From Prolixibacteraceae bacterium UBA6029 (lineage in GTDB: Bacteria > Bacteroidota > Bacteroidia > Bacteroidales > Prolixibacteraceae), in assembly GCA_002429385.1 (NCBI GenBank), contig DIZL01000066.1, positions 30,193 to 94,192 of the forward strand: DNA of 64,000 nt, in the 5' to 3' direction. Positions 1 through 8,189 of the stretch are shown one piece after another; the stretch's first letter is position 1, and each line of letters starts with the position of its first letter. Under the pieces are notes generated by a model. The model did not search any database. It had not been told where the DNA came from and saw only the letters and a program-made list of their open reading frames with translations. The position numbers and the translations under genes were made by a program.

Positions 1-15
1 CACATAGGTTTGACC

Positions 16-1527
16 CTACAGTTCGCAATATTCTCCGTCATGCGCAAGGTTTTTGCAGGGATAACGCCACTGGCCCTCTTCCATTAACTGATCAACCACT
101 TCGGGACCCCAGGTGCCGGCAGGGTATCCATAGATCGGAATGTCCGGATTATTCTGCCAGGCATTCAGGATCGGCTGCACAAATTCCCATGCTTTTTCAA
201 CGGCATCACCGCGTGCATAGAGCGTTGCATCTCCCTGCATGCAGTCGAGCAACAAACGTCCGTAAGCAGTAGGCAGATAGATATCGGAAAGTTCAGAGTA
301 ATGGAAATTCATGTTCACGGTTTGCACATTAAAGCCAGATCCGGGAACCTTCATCCCTATTTTCAGCAGAATACCCTCATCAGGCTGAATCCGGAGCACC
401 AATTGATTGTTTACCTGTTCTGTAGTGGCTTGTGTTCCAAATAAATGGTGCGGGGTATTCTTGAAATGAATGACGACTTCGGTGACCCGTGCCGGTAGTT
501 TCTTGCCCGTCCGTATATAGAACGGAACTCCTGCCCAACGGAAATTATCGATGTAGAATTTCATGGCCAGATACGTTTCTGTCCTCGATAATGGATCAAC
601 GCCATGTTCTTCACGATAGCCATTAATGAGGTCCTTCCCGACATGTGACTGAATGTACTGACCCCGGATGACATGCTTCTCAACTTCAGTTTCTTTAATG
701 GGACGCAATGACTGGAATACTTTCAGGGTTTCATTGCGTATGGCATTCGCGTCAATGACTACAGGTGGTTCCATGGCTACAAGCCCTACCAGTTGCATCA
801 AATGGTTTTGAACCATGTCGCGCATGGCTCCTGAATGGTCGTAATACCCTCCGCGTTCTTCCACTCCCAGGGTCTCAGCCGAAGTGATTTCGACATGGTG
901 TACAAAGTTACGGTTCCAGACCGGTTCAAAGATTCCATTGGAAAAGCGTGTGACCAGCATATTCTGTACAGTTTCTTTCCCCAGATAATGGTCAATACGG
1001 TACAGTTGATTTTCCTTAAAGTAGTTGAGCAGATTCTTATTCAGTTCACGGGCACTGGTTAAATCAGTGCCAAAAGGTTTTTCGATAATTAAACGTTTAA
1101 ATCCATTGGTGGAGTCATTTAATCCCACCTCGGCCAGGCTCTGCGGAATGACCTGGTATAAATTAGGGGGAGTTGACAGGTAATAAATATAATTCTCTGG
1201 AATCGATAATTCTGACCCCAATGATTCAAGTCTTTGTTTCAGAACAGGATATTCATCTGATTCGGCCGTTGAAAGAGTTTGGTAATACAGATGAACCATG
1301 AACTCATCAATATCCTTCTGGTTATGATCATTCGCAGGCAGGAACTCTCTCATTTTATCCTGAAATTCAAGATCTGAGAGCTCCGTTCGTGAGACTCCCA
1401 ATACGGCAAACTGATCAGGAAGAAGATTCCGGGTATGCAGTTCGTACAAGGCAGGGATCAGCTTGCGCCTGGTCAGGTCACCCGAAGCTCCAAAGATGAC
1501 GAGTATATGTGATTCAGGCTGTTTCAT
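16..1527 (-). CDS. zwf: glucose-6-phosphate 1-dehydrogenase
   Basis: Oxidises glucose 6-phosphate with NAD(P)+, the first cytoplasmic step of the oxidative pentose phosphate pathway. The protein is 503 aa, normal for the family. The nucleotide-binding motif GASGDLTRRKL is at residues 13-23 and the substrate-binding signature RIDHYLGKE is near residue 176. A TTG two codons upstream is also in frame; the ATG is preferred. The usual partners (gnd, 6-phosphogluconolactonase) would lie beyond the left edge. The 119-nt gap to the next gene suggests separate transcription, but no clear promoter is visible. Confidence 0.97.
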   Translation of the reverse strand: MKQPESHILVIFGASGDLTRRKLIPALYELHTRNLLPDQFAVLGVSRTELSDLEFQDKMREFLPANDHNQKDIDEFMVHLYYQTLSTAESDEYPVLKQRLESLGSELSIPENYIYYLSTPPNLYQVIPQSLAEVGLNDSTNGFKRLIIEKPFGTDLTSARELNKNLLNYFKENQLYRIDHYLGKETVQNMLVTRFSNGIFEPVWNRNFVHHVEITSAETLGVEERGGYYDHSGAMRDMVQNHLMQLVGLVAMEPPVVIDANAIRNETLKVFQSLRPIKETEVEKHVIRGQYIQSHVGKDLINGYREEHGVDPLSRTETYLAMKFYIDNFRWAGVPFYIRTGKKLPARVTEVVIHFKNTPHHLFGTQATTEQVNNQLVLRIQPDEGILLKIGMKVPGSGFNVQTVNMNFHYSELSDIYLPTAYGRLLLDCMQGDATLYARGDAVEKAWEFVQPILNAWQNNPDIPIYGYPAGTWGPEVVDQLMEEGQWRYPCKNLAHDGEYCEL

Positions 1528-1646
1528 TGACAATTGTATAAGTTAATCAATAAACATTTAAAGACGGATATTGATTTGAAAAAAGCAGTATTTTGAAGAT
1601 TAAATGGATATTTTAATTCAGGTCCATTCCGTCTGTTTCATTTTCA

Positions 1647-2288
1647 TCACAGTTCATAGGGTATATCGGTCACCCAAACCAGACAATGTTCTGAAAATGT
1701 CTGAAAGTGAAGCTTGTAAACCAACTCACGGGTTCCTGCAATGAAACGGGCGGAGAAATCATTCTCCATTTCAGGATTAAAGGATGAAATCTGTATTTGA
1801 TGCCTGAATTCGACCCCATCCTCAGGGACCAGCTTGAATATGGCTTCTTTGGCACACCAGTAGATACATTGCATCTTTGGAGTTTTATTCACCTGAATCA
1901 ATTCCTTATCAGAAAGATATCTTTTCTCAATAGGGTTGTAGTTCCTGCCGATGTTTTCAATGTCAAGTCCAACATTCAGATGCTCATGAAGAATGACCGC
2001 AACAAAATCACGGGAGTGACTAATGGACAGGTGCTTGTAGATGGGATGGTCAAGAATTGGCTTACCAAACTCAGAGTATCTGATTGTGAAGTTTAAGCCT
2101 GTTAACTGTTGGATTAGAACCCGGGTTGCCAGCCATTCTATCTTGCGCTTTTCATGGGTGTAATTCAGAAAAACCGGATCAGCCAGTTCTTCAGATGAAA
2201 AATTGGGTAATAAATCGATGGAGGATTCAGTCAGTTGCCAAACTCCTATCAATCCGTCAGGTATTGTTATGGTTTTATAAAGAGGCAT
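1647..2288 (-). CDS. 4'-phosphopantetheinyl transferase superfamily protein
   Basis: Sfp/AcpS-type enzyme of 213 aa that would transfer phosphopantetheine from CoA to a carrier protein. The family's two signatures are visible: GLDIENIGR near residue 107 (metal-binding acidic residues) and YWCAKEAIFK near residue 145, preceded by LSISHS. It begins directly after the gldD stop codon, at the end of a mutY-ssb-gldE-gldD run, so it is probably the last gene of that operon. Which carrier protein it modifies cannot be told from sequence. Confidence 0.9.
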   Translation of the reverse strand: MPLYKTITIPDGLIGVWQLTESSIDLLPNFSSEELADPVFLNYTHEKRKIEWLATRVLIQQLTGLNFTIRYSEFGKPILDHPIYKHLSISHSRDFVAVILHEHLNVGLDIENIGRNYNPIEKRYLSDKELIQVNKTPKMQCIYWCAKEAIFKLVPEDGVEFRHQIQISSFNPEMENDFSARFIAGTRELVYKLHFQTFSEHCLVWVTDIPYEL

Positions 2289-2867
2289 TTAATGTTTCCA
2301 CTCGGTGGTTTCAATCAGATGGATTACATCCGGAGTTAAATAGTCGATCACCGGACGAAGGGAGTCGATGTTTGGGACTTCACGGATGTATAAAGCTCCG
2401 CGCAGGAAGTGTCTGGTGCTGTCGGTCAGGTAAAACTGAAGGGGGGAAGCTGCATTGCCTTCAATCAGATAAATGGTGCCATATACTTTTTTCTCAGCAT
2501 TCATATAGACCCTTTCATTGATTGCATCGGCCTTGATCGAATGTTTATAGGCCAGTTCATGCGAGTCCTGCATCAGTTCCGCGAGATTGTTATGCACTGT
2601 TTTATAGCTGATATTTACTTCTGCCTTGTGTGCCGGGAATTTCAGGTTCACCCAGAAAGGTTCAGCCATCCGGTCATGATCCGGCACAATCTTACTGTAT
2701 CCGGGAATGTCAAAGCGGTATGGCAGGGCTGCGGAATCCAGCATGTGATAGGTTTTTTCCTGAAAACTGATCCTAAAGTAGCCACGGGGTTTTGGAGTAT
2801 AATCCTTTTGACATGAAAAGGTCATCAGAAGGATCAACAGGGATAAAATAGATGGTATTCTGGGCAT
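2289..2867 (-). CDS. gldD: gliding motility lipoprotein GldD
   Basis: A 192-aa lipoprotein. The signal peptide ends in a lipobox-like LMTFSC, so Cys19 would be lipidated, and the mature protein starts near QKDYTPKPRGYFR, typical of GldD. In gliding Bacteroidota GldD is needed for type IX secretion and surface motility; its biochemical role is not known. It lies 5 nt after gldE, the conserved gldE-gldD pairing, and directly abuts the phosphopantetheinyl transferase. Presence of gldD alone does not prove gliding, since non-gliding T9SS bacteria also carry it. Confidence 0.93.
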   Translation of the reverse strand: MPRIPSILSLLILLMTFSCQKDYTPKPRGYFRISFQEKTYHMLDSAALPYRFDIPGYSKIVPDHDRMAEPFWVNLKFPAHKAEVNISYKTVHNNLAELMQDSHELAYKHSIKADAINERVYMNAEKKVYGTIYLIEGNAASPLQFYLTDSTRHFLRGALYIREVPNIDSLRPVIDYLTPDVIHLIETTEWKH

Positions 2868-2872
2868 TGAAT

Positions 2873-4204
2873 TTATAGTTCTGTTTTGGTTATTTCAACT
2901 TTTATCTGTTTGATGCGGCGGTTGTCTACTGCTTCAATGGAGAAAACGAAATTCTTACAGGTAATGGTATCATTTTTTACGGGTATTTCACCTTTTAGTT
3001 CAAGAATCAGACCGGCTAAGGTATCTGCTTCACCTTTCACTTCATCAAATACCGTGTCTTCTGATTTGGTTACCTTATAGAAATCATTGAGCATGATCTT
3101 ACCGTCAAAGAGATATTTGTTCTCACTGATTTTGGTGTATAGTTTCTCTTCTTCATCAAATTCATCTGTAATTTCCCCGACGATTTCTTCCAGAACATCT
3201 TCGAGAGTTACAATTCCTGAAGAACCGCCATATTCATCAACAACAATGGCCATATGCACTTTATTCTTCTGAAACTCTTCAAGAAGATCATCTATTTTCT
3301 TTGTCTCTGGTATATAGAATGCCGGGCGGATAATACTTTGCCAGCGGAAGGTTGCTTCTTTAAGCACATGAGGCAGCAAATCCTTGATGTACAGAATGCC
3401 TTTGATGTTGTCGAACGTTTCAGAATAGACCGGTATTCTGGAAAAACCAGTATTTGTGATCAGTTCAAGGATTTTACTGAAAGGATAATCGATATCTGCT
3501 GAAACAACATCTACCCTAGATCTCATAATTTCAACCACGCTCTTATTTCCGAACTTCACGATTCCTTTGAGTATTTCATTTTCATCCTTTAGCTCGGTTT
3601 GAGAAGTAAGTTCCAGCGCCTGTGAAAGTTCATCGACAGAAATGTGTTTGTTATAGGCCTGAATACGGCTATTGAGGAAGGATGTGGAATAAATCAGAAC
3701 CGAATTAATTGGTCGGAGCATCTTCATCAGGTAATGCATTGGGAAAGCAATAAAGCGGGCAAATTTCAATGCGTGATGAGTAGAATAGACCTTTGGTATT
3801 ATTTCGCCGAATAGCAGGATAATAAACGAAATAACCAACACCTGAACGACAAATCCAAGAATGGGCTCTTGTGAAAAGTCGACGATTGATTCAACTGTGA
3901 AACTGGAAAGAATCACAACGCCTACGTTTATAAAATTATTGGCTACCAGGATAGTAGCCAACAATTGTTCCGGAGATTCCAGATTCCTAAGAATATAAGA
4001 GTTGCTTTTTGATGTTTTTCCCGAGAGCTTATGCTTTTCTGAAGGGCTTAATGAAAAGTAAGCTACTTCCGACCCGGAGATTAGAGCAGAAAAAGCCAGT
4101 AAAACAATGATTACCGCCAAGCTGATCGCGATACCTGTAGTGAATGGGTGAAACTGAATATTCCAGTATAGTACGGCCAGTGTGGGTAACGTTTCTGTTT
4201 CCAA
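2873..4204 (-). CDS. gldE: gliding motility-associated CNNM/CorC-type membrane protein GldE
   Basis: A 443-aa membrane protein of the CNNM/HlyC-CorC family: N-terminal DUF21 block with about four membrane segments (residues ~15-190), a CBS-domain pair (~205-330, including SRIPVYSETFDNIKG) and a C-terminal CorC_HlyC domain (~345-435). CNNM relatives are linked to divalent cation export. It sits between ssb and gldD. The start is unusual: an in-frame TAA directly precedes a TTG codon and the next Met is far inside the first domain, so TTG is the likely start. Confidence 0.92.
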   Translation of the reverse strand: METETLPTLAVLYWNIQFHPFTTGIAISLAVIIVLLAFSALISGSEVAYFSLSPSEKHKLSGKTSKSNSYILRNLESPEQLLATILVANNFINVGVVILSSFTVESIVDFSQEPILGFVVQVLVISFIILLFGEIIPKVYSTHHALKFARFIAFPMHYLMKMLRPINSVLIYSTSFLNSRIQAYNKHISVDELSQALELTSQTELKDENEILKGIVKFGNKSVVEIMRSRVDVVSADIDYPFSKILELITNTGFSRIPVYSETFDNIKGILYIKDLLPHVLKEATFRWQSIIRPAFYIPETKKIDDLLEEFQKNKVHMAIVVDEYGGSSGIVTLEDVLEEIVGEITDEFDEEEKLYTKISENKYLFDGKIMLNDFYKVTKSEDTVFDEVKGEADTLAGLILELKGEIPVKNDTITCKNFVFSIEAVDNRRIKQIKVEITKTEL

Positions 4205-4222
4205 TTATCCAGGATTTAATTA

Positions 4223-4651
4223 TTAAAATGGTAAATCGTCTTCTTCCGGTTGACTGAAATCAGGTTCAGCTACACTCTGTGCAACTTCGGCATGCTGAGG
4301 CTGGTGAGCCATTTCTGCCTGTCCTTCACGTTTGCCAAGCATATGCATGGTGTCGGCATAGATTTCAGTTGAGTAATGCTTAACACCTTCTTTTTCATAG
4401 GTATTGGTCCTGAGACGTCCTTCAATGTAAAGCTGGTTCCCTTTCTTTACGTATTTTTCAATTATTTCGGCCAAACCTCTCCAGGCAACAATATTGTGCC
4501 ATTCGGTTGTGCTTACTTTTTCACCTGTCTTCGCGGTGTAGTTCTCTGTGGTTGCCAGCGAAAATCTTGCAACTGCAACACCTTTGTCGAGATGTCTGAC
4601 TTCAGGATCCCGACCTACATTACCTACCAAAATTACTTTGTTGACTGACAT
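4223..4651 (-). CDS. ssb: single-stranded DNA-binding protein
   Basis: A 142-aa SSB with an N-terminal OB fold (MSVNKVILVGNVGRDPEVR through about residue 105), a short Gln/Ala-rich linker and the acidic C-terminal tip DDLPF that docks replication and repair proteins. It protects single-stranded DNA in replication, recombination and repair. The gene is 18 nt upstream of gldE and 96 nt downstream of mutY, in an arrangement shared by many Bacteroidota. Confidence 0.97.
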   Translation of the reverse strand: MSVNKVILVGNVGRDPEVRHLDKGVAVARFSLATTENYTAKTGEKVSTTEWHNIVAWRGLAEIIEKYVKKGNQLYIEGRLRTNTYEKEGVKHYSTEIYADTMHMLGKREGQAEMAHQPQHAEVAQSVAEPDFSQPEEDDLPF

Positions 4652-4747
4652 TGGATATATTTTTTAGAGTTTATAATGTAATAAATTTACATAAATTCTA
4701 CCGTTTTTTTACCATTTGGCCAGTTAAATTTATGATTTAATCAAAAA

Positions 4748-5836
4748 TCAATGCTGTGATCCGGTATTCCTATCTGACAATACATCCAACCCATTTTCAT
4801 TGAGGTAGGTCTCAAGCAATTTCGGTACAGCAAAGTTAAAAATATCTTCCTTATTTACCCGGATTAAATTGTCCGGTACATTAATTTCATTGGGCAGCCG
4901 GATTCGGATAAACCGATAATGTATGCGTTGATGGCTCAGGAGATGAATTCTCCAGGTACTGATGTCTCCAATAACTGACAGTTCTGACCTGATAATCTCC
5001 TGAAAATCCTTCTGCTCCAGTAATTTGTCAATACTGATCTCATCTTTTGTTTCGATCAGTGGAAATTCATAGAGGTTTCTCCAAACATCATCACCGACCC
5101 GTTTTCTCATCCAGGTATTGTTATTCCCGATGAGAACCAGATAATTGAAATACCTGTCGCGTTGCAGGGTCTTATTCTGTTTGACAGGCAATTCGCTGAT
5201 TCTTTTTGTTGAGAAGGCGTAGCAGCTTTCGTTTAAGGGACAACTCCGGCAGTCGGGGTTTTTTGGCGTACACTGCAATGCGCCGAATTCCATCAGGGCC
5301 TGATTATGCATTCCCGGATCGGTACCAATGATCAACTCTTTCGCCAGATTATAGAATAATTTCTTCCCCGCGCCGGTGTCGATGGGTTCAGAGATCCCAA
5401 AATAGCGGGAGAGCAGGCGGTAAATGTTGCCATCCAAAGCCGGATATTCCAGGTTGAATGCTATCGAGGCGATGGCGGAGGCCGTATATTCGCCGATACC
5501 TTTCAAGGCAAGAATTGACTGGTAATCTTCAGGGAATTTCCCTTGGTAATGTTCATGGATAAATCTTGCAGTGAAATGCAGATTACGGGCCCTGGAATAA
5601 TACCCCAATCCTTGCCAGATCTTTAAAATCTGATCCTCAGAGGCCATGGCCAGATCGGAAATAGTGGGGAATTCTTCGGTAAACCGGATATAATAGCTTA
5701 ATCCCTGCTCAATTCGTGTCTGCTGGAGTATGATTTCAGATAGCCATACCAGATAGGGATTACGAGTCCTCCTCCAGGGCAAATCACGCTTGTATAAGCT
5801 ATACCAGGAATGTATCGGGGAGTTGAAAAAGTTCAT
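4748..5836 (-). CDS. mutY: A/G-specific adenine DNA glycosylase
   Basis: Removes adenine mispaired with 8-oxoguanine. Visible features of the 362-aa protein: PWRRTRNPYLVWLSE then LQQTR with the catalytic Glu, the helix-hairpin-helix LKGIGEYTASAIAS followed by ALDGNIYR with the catalytic Asp, a [4Fe-4S] loop C-x6-C-x2-C-x5-C around residue 190 and a C-terminal NUDIX-like 8-oxoG recognition domain. It is the first gene of the leftward run and is divergent from the HU gene. Confidence 0.96.
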   Translation of the reverse strand: MNFFNSPIHSWYSLYKRDLPWRRTRNPYLVWLSEIILQQTRIEQGLSYYIRFTEEFPTISDLAMASEDQILKIWQGLGYYSRARNLHFTARFIHEHYQGKFPEDYQSILALKGIGEYTASAIASIAFNLEYPALDGNIYRLLSRYFGISEPIDTGAGKKLFYNLAKELIIGTDPGMHNQALMEFGALQCTPKNPDCRSCPLNESCYAFSTKRISELPVKQNKTLQRDRYFNYLVLIGNNNTWMRKRVGDDVWRNLYEFPLIETKDEISIDKLLEQKDFQEIIRSELSVIGDISTWRIHLLSHQRIHYRFIRIRLPNEINVPDNLIRVNKEDIFNFAVPKLLETYLNENGLDVLSDRNTGSQH

Positions 5837-5915
5837 CTTTTATCTAACTACTTTAAAATCTTTCGAAATTGTAAAAATAAATGAGATATATAGTTTCTAT
5901 TTTTTAAATAATTTT

Positions 5916-5923
5916 TATTTTTG
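5916..5923 (+). promoter_or_regulatory. -7 element (TATTTTTG) of the HU gene
   Basis: Matches the Bacteroidota sigma-ABfr -7 consensus TAnnTTTG. A degenerate TTTC about 18 nt upstream could serve as -33. It lies 52 bp before the HU start codon in the divergent mutY/HU gap. Confidence 0.5.
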
Positions 5924-5975
5924 CACACCAAATGTTTCAGAAATATAAATTGTTGATAATTAAATATTTTAAGAG

Positions 5976-6260
5976 ATGACAAAAGCAGATATTGTTAACG
6001 AAGTAAGTAAAAACACTGGAATTGAAAAAGTGACAGTGCAAAAAGCTGTAGAAGCTTTTATGGAAACAGTAAAAGATTCCTTAACTGAAGGAAGAAATGT
6101 GTATCTTCGCGGTTTCGGTAGTTTTATTGTAAAGAGAAGAGCAGAGAAAACTGCAAGGAATATTTCCAGAAATACCACAATTATTATTCCTGAGCATTTC
6201 ATTCCTTCTTTCAAACCAGCGAAAACATTTGTCGCACAAGTTAAGGACCAAGTAAAATAA
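5976..6260 (+). CDS. HU family DNA-binding protein
   Basis: A 94-aa nucleoid-associated protein that bends DNA as a dimer. The N-terminal helical dimerisation part begins MTKADIVNEVSKNTG, and the beta-arm region follows the conserved RGFGSF; the arm tip carries IPEHFIPSF where classical HU has an RNP sequence. It is followed after 6 nt by a tiny basic ribosomal-type gene, and a strong terminator ends this pair. Which HU/IHF paralogue it is cannot be decided. Confidence 0.95.
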   Translation: MTKADIVNEVSKNTGIEKVTVQKAVEAFMETVKDSLTEGRNVYLRGFGSFIVKRRAEKTARNISRNTTIIIPEHFIPSFKPAKTFVAQVKDQVK

Positions 6261-6266
6261 TTTATT

Positions 6267-6359
6267 ATGCCAAGCGGAAAAAAAAGGAAAAGACATAAAA
6301 TGGCTACGCACAAGCGTAAAAAGAGACTAAGAAAAAACAGACATAAAAAGAAAAAATAG
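6267..6359 (+). CDS. 30-aa basic ribosomal-type protein (bS22/mS38-like)
   Basis: A 30-codon frame beginning MPSGKKRKRHKMATH, with about 20 Lys/Arg/His residues and no acidic ones. The pattern KRKRHK-x-x-x-HKRKKRLRKNRHKKK resembles the short basic proteins of the mitochondrial mS38 (COX24/AURKAIP1 C-terminal) and mycobacterial bS22 family, which bind rRNA on the small subunit. That family link is my reading of the pattern, not a search result. It starts 6 nt after the HU stop and is followed by a perfect-stem terminator, so HU and this gene appear co-transcribed. It is short enough to be skipped by many gene finders. Confidence 0.75.
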   Translation: MPSGKKRKRHKMATHKRKKRLRKNRHKKKK

Positions 6360-6400
6360 TCTTGCTTTATTAAGCATTCGCTTTTAAAGACCTTGTTATT

Positions 6401-6436
6401 ATTAAACCTAAAGCATTATTGTGCTTTAGGTTTAAT
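6401..6436 (+). terminator. intrinsic terminator after HU and the 30-aa gene
   Basis: Perfect 15-bp inverted repeat (ATTAAACCTAAAGCA and its complement) with a 6-nt loop, followed by a T-rich stretch. It separates the HU transcript from the RNase G gene. Confidence 0.8.
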
Positions 6437-6482
6437 CTGTTTTTAAGTCTGGTAGTTGTAATTTGTTAAAATATGAAACGTT

Positions 6483-8033
6483 GTGAGTAGCGACCTAATT
6501 GTTAATGTCTCTCCCTCGGAAGTTGTAATCGCTTTATTGGAAGATAAAGGATTAGTCGAACTGAACAGGGAAATGACAGGGGCTAAGTTTGCAGTTGGAG
6601 ATATTTATCTTGGACGTGTGAAGAAAATAATGCCCAGTCTGAACGCTGCTTTCATTGACGTAGGATACGAAAAGGATGCTTTCCTGCATTACCTCGATAT
6701 GGGTCCCCAATTTTTGACTCTCAATAAGTTTCTGAAAATTGCCACATCGAAGAACAACAAAATCACCTCCATTTCCCGGATTCAGTCTGAACCTGATATA
6801 GAGAAGGAGGGAAAAATCTCGGACATTCTTAAAACCGGTCAAAATATCCTGGTTCAGGTAGCTAAAGAGCCCATCTCAACCAAAGGACCCCGGTTAACTT
6901 CAGAACTGTCAATTGCAGGCCGTAACATGGTCTTGATGCCCTTCAGCGAAAAAGTCAGTATTTCGCAGAAAATTGAATCCAATGAGGAGAAGAACAGGCT
7001 TAAGAAGCTTATTCAAAGCATCAAACCAAGAAAATACGGTGTAATTGTACGTACTGCGGCAGAAGATAAACGTGTCGCCGAATTGGATCAGGAACTCAAA
7101 CGTCTGGTCGCTAAATTCGAGACCACATTTCAGAAATTAAGACGGGTAAGCGCTCCCTCTCTGATCGTAGGAGAACTTGGAAGAACTACCGCCTTATTAA
7201 GGGATATCTATAATCCCAACTTCAATAGTATCATCGTAAATGATCCTATTGTATGTGAAGAAATTACTGAATATCTGGGATCAATCGCCCCTGAGAAGAA
7301 GAAAACCGTGAAGCTCTATAAGGGCAATCAATCGATCTTCGAATACTATGGGGTTGATAAACAATTAAAAGCATCATTTGGGAAAACTGTATCCTTCAAA
7401 AATGGAGCATACCTGATCATCGAACACACGGAAGCTTTTCACGTTATTGATGTGAATAGCGGAAACCGTTCGAAGGCCGGAATTGACCAGGAGACCAATG
7501 CGCTCGAGGTCAACATGGCTGCTGCTGAAGAAATCGCCCGTCAACTCAGATTGAGAGATATGGGCGGTATTATTGTTGTCGATTTTATCGACATGCATCT
7601 GGCTGAAAACCGCCATAAAGTGTATGAGCGGATGAAAGATTCAATGGCTGTTGACCGAACCAAGCACAACATTTTGCCATTGAGTAAATTCTGCCTTTTA
7701 CAGATCACCCGGCAACGTGTTCGTCCTGAAGAACATGTGGATACTGCCGAAGTTTGCCCTTCCTGTAAAGGCACCGGAAAAATCACACCAACTGTTTTAT
7801 TGGTGGACGAATTGGAAAGTAAAGTCAGGTATATCTTTAAAGAACTAAATAAGAGCAAGGTAATTATTAAAACACACCCTTATCTGGCTGCTTTTCTGAA
7901 TAAAGGTCTTTGGTCCATAAAGCATCAATGGGCCTTCAAATACATGAAAAACATTCAGGTACAGGAAATGATCTCCTATACTTTAACCGAGTATCATTTC
8001 TTCGATGAAAATCACGAAGAGATCGTATTTTAA
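6483..8033 (+). CDS. rng: ribonuclease E/G family endoribonuclease
   Basis: A 516-aa RNase G-like endonuclease for rRNA maturation and mRNA turnover. An S1 RNA-binding domain occupies residues ~36-130, with a long insertion rich in charged residues. The metal-binding Asp motifs are HVIDVNSGN near 320 and VVDFIDM near 365, and the zinc-link CPSCKGTG is near 424. It lacks the long C-terminal degradosome scaffold of RNase E. The start codon is GTG. The gene is flanked by terminators on both sides and so is likely monocistronic. Confidence 0.95.
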   Translation: MSSDLIVNVSPSEVVIALLEDKGLVELNREMTGAKFAVGDIYLGRVKKIMPSLNAAFIDVGYEKDAFLHYLDMGPQFLTLNKFLKIATSKNNKITSISRIQSEPDIEKEGKISDILKTGQNILVQVAKEPISTKGPRLTSELSIAGRNMVLMPFSEKVSISQKIESNEEKNRLKKLIQSIKPRKYGVIVRTAAEDKRVAELDQELKRLVAKFETTFQKLRRVSAPSLIVGELGRTTALLRDIYNPNFNSIIVNDPIVCEEITEYLGSIAPEKKKTVKLYKGNQSIFEYYGVDKQLKASFGKTVSFKNGAYLIIEHTEAFHVIDVNSGNRSKAGIDQETNALEVNMAAAEEIARQLRLRDMGGIIVVDFIDMHLAENRHKVYERMKDSMAVDRTKHNILPLSKFCLLQITRQRVRPEEHVDTAEVCPSCKGTGKITPTVLLVDELESKVRYIFKELNKSKVIIKTHPYLAAFLNKGLWSIKHQWAFKYMKNIQVQEMISYTLTEYHFFDENHEEIVF

Positions 8034-8045
8034 TCCCCATAAATG

Positions 8046-8074
8046 ATCCCGGTACGAACTACCGGGATTTTTTA
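8046..8074 (+). terminator. intrinsic terminator of rng
   Basis: 9-bp perfect stem ATCCCGGTA/TACCGGGAT with loop CGAAC and a following run of seven Ts, 13 nt after the stop codon. Confidence 0.85.
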
Positions 8075-8153
8075 TTCCCCTTCGGATCGCCTTCTCTTCA
8101 ACAGATTCTTACTTTTCAATGACAGTTTTCATAAATAGAACAAATCCATTGTG

Positions 8154-8161
8154 TATTTTTG
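8154..8161 (+). promoter_or_regulatory. -7 element (TATTTTTG) of dsbD
   Basis: Matches TAnnTTTG. Its position, 28 bp before the ATG, overlaps an upstream in-frame GTG and so argues that the ATG is the true start. Confidence 0.55.
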
Positions 8162-8189
8162 TTTTTCCAAATTAATCAACATTGAATCC

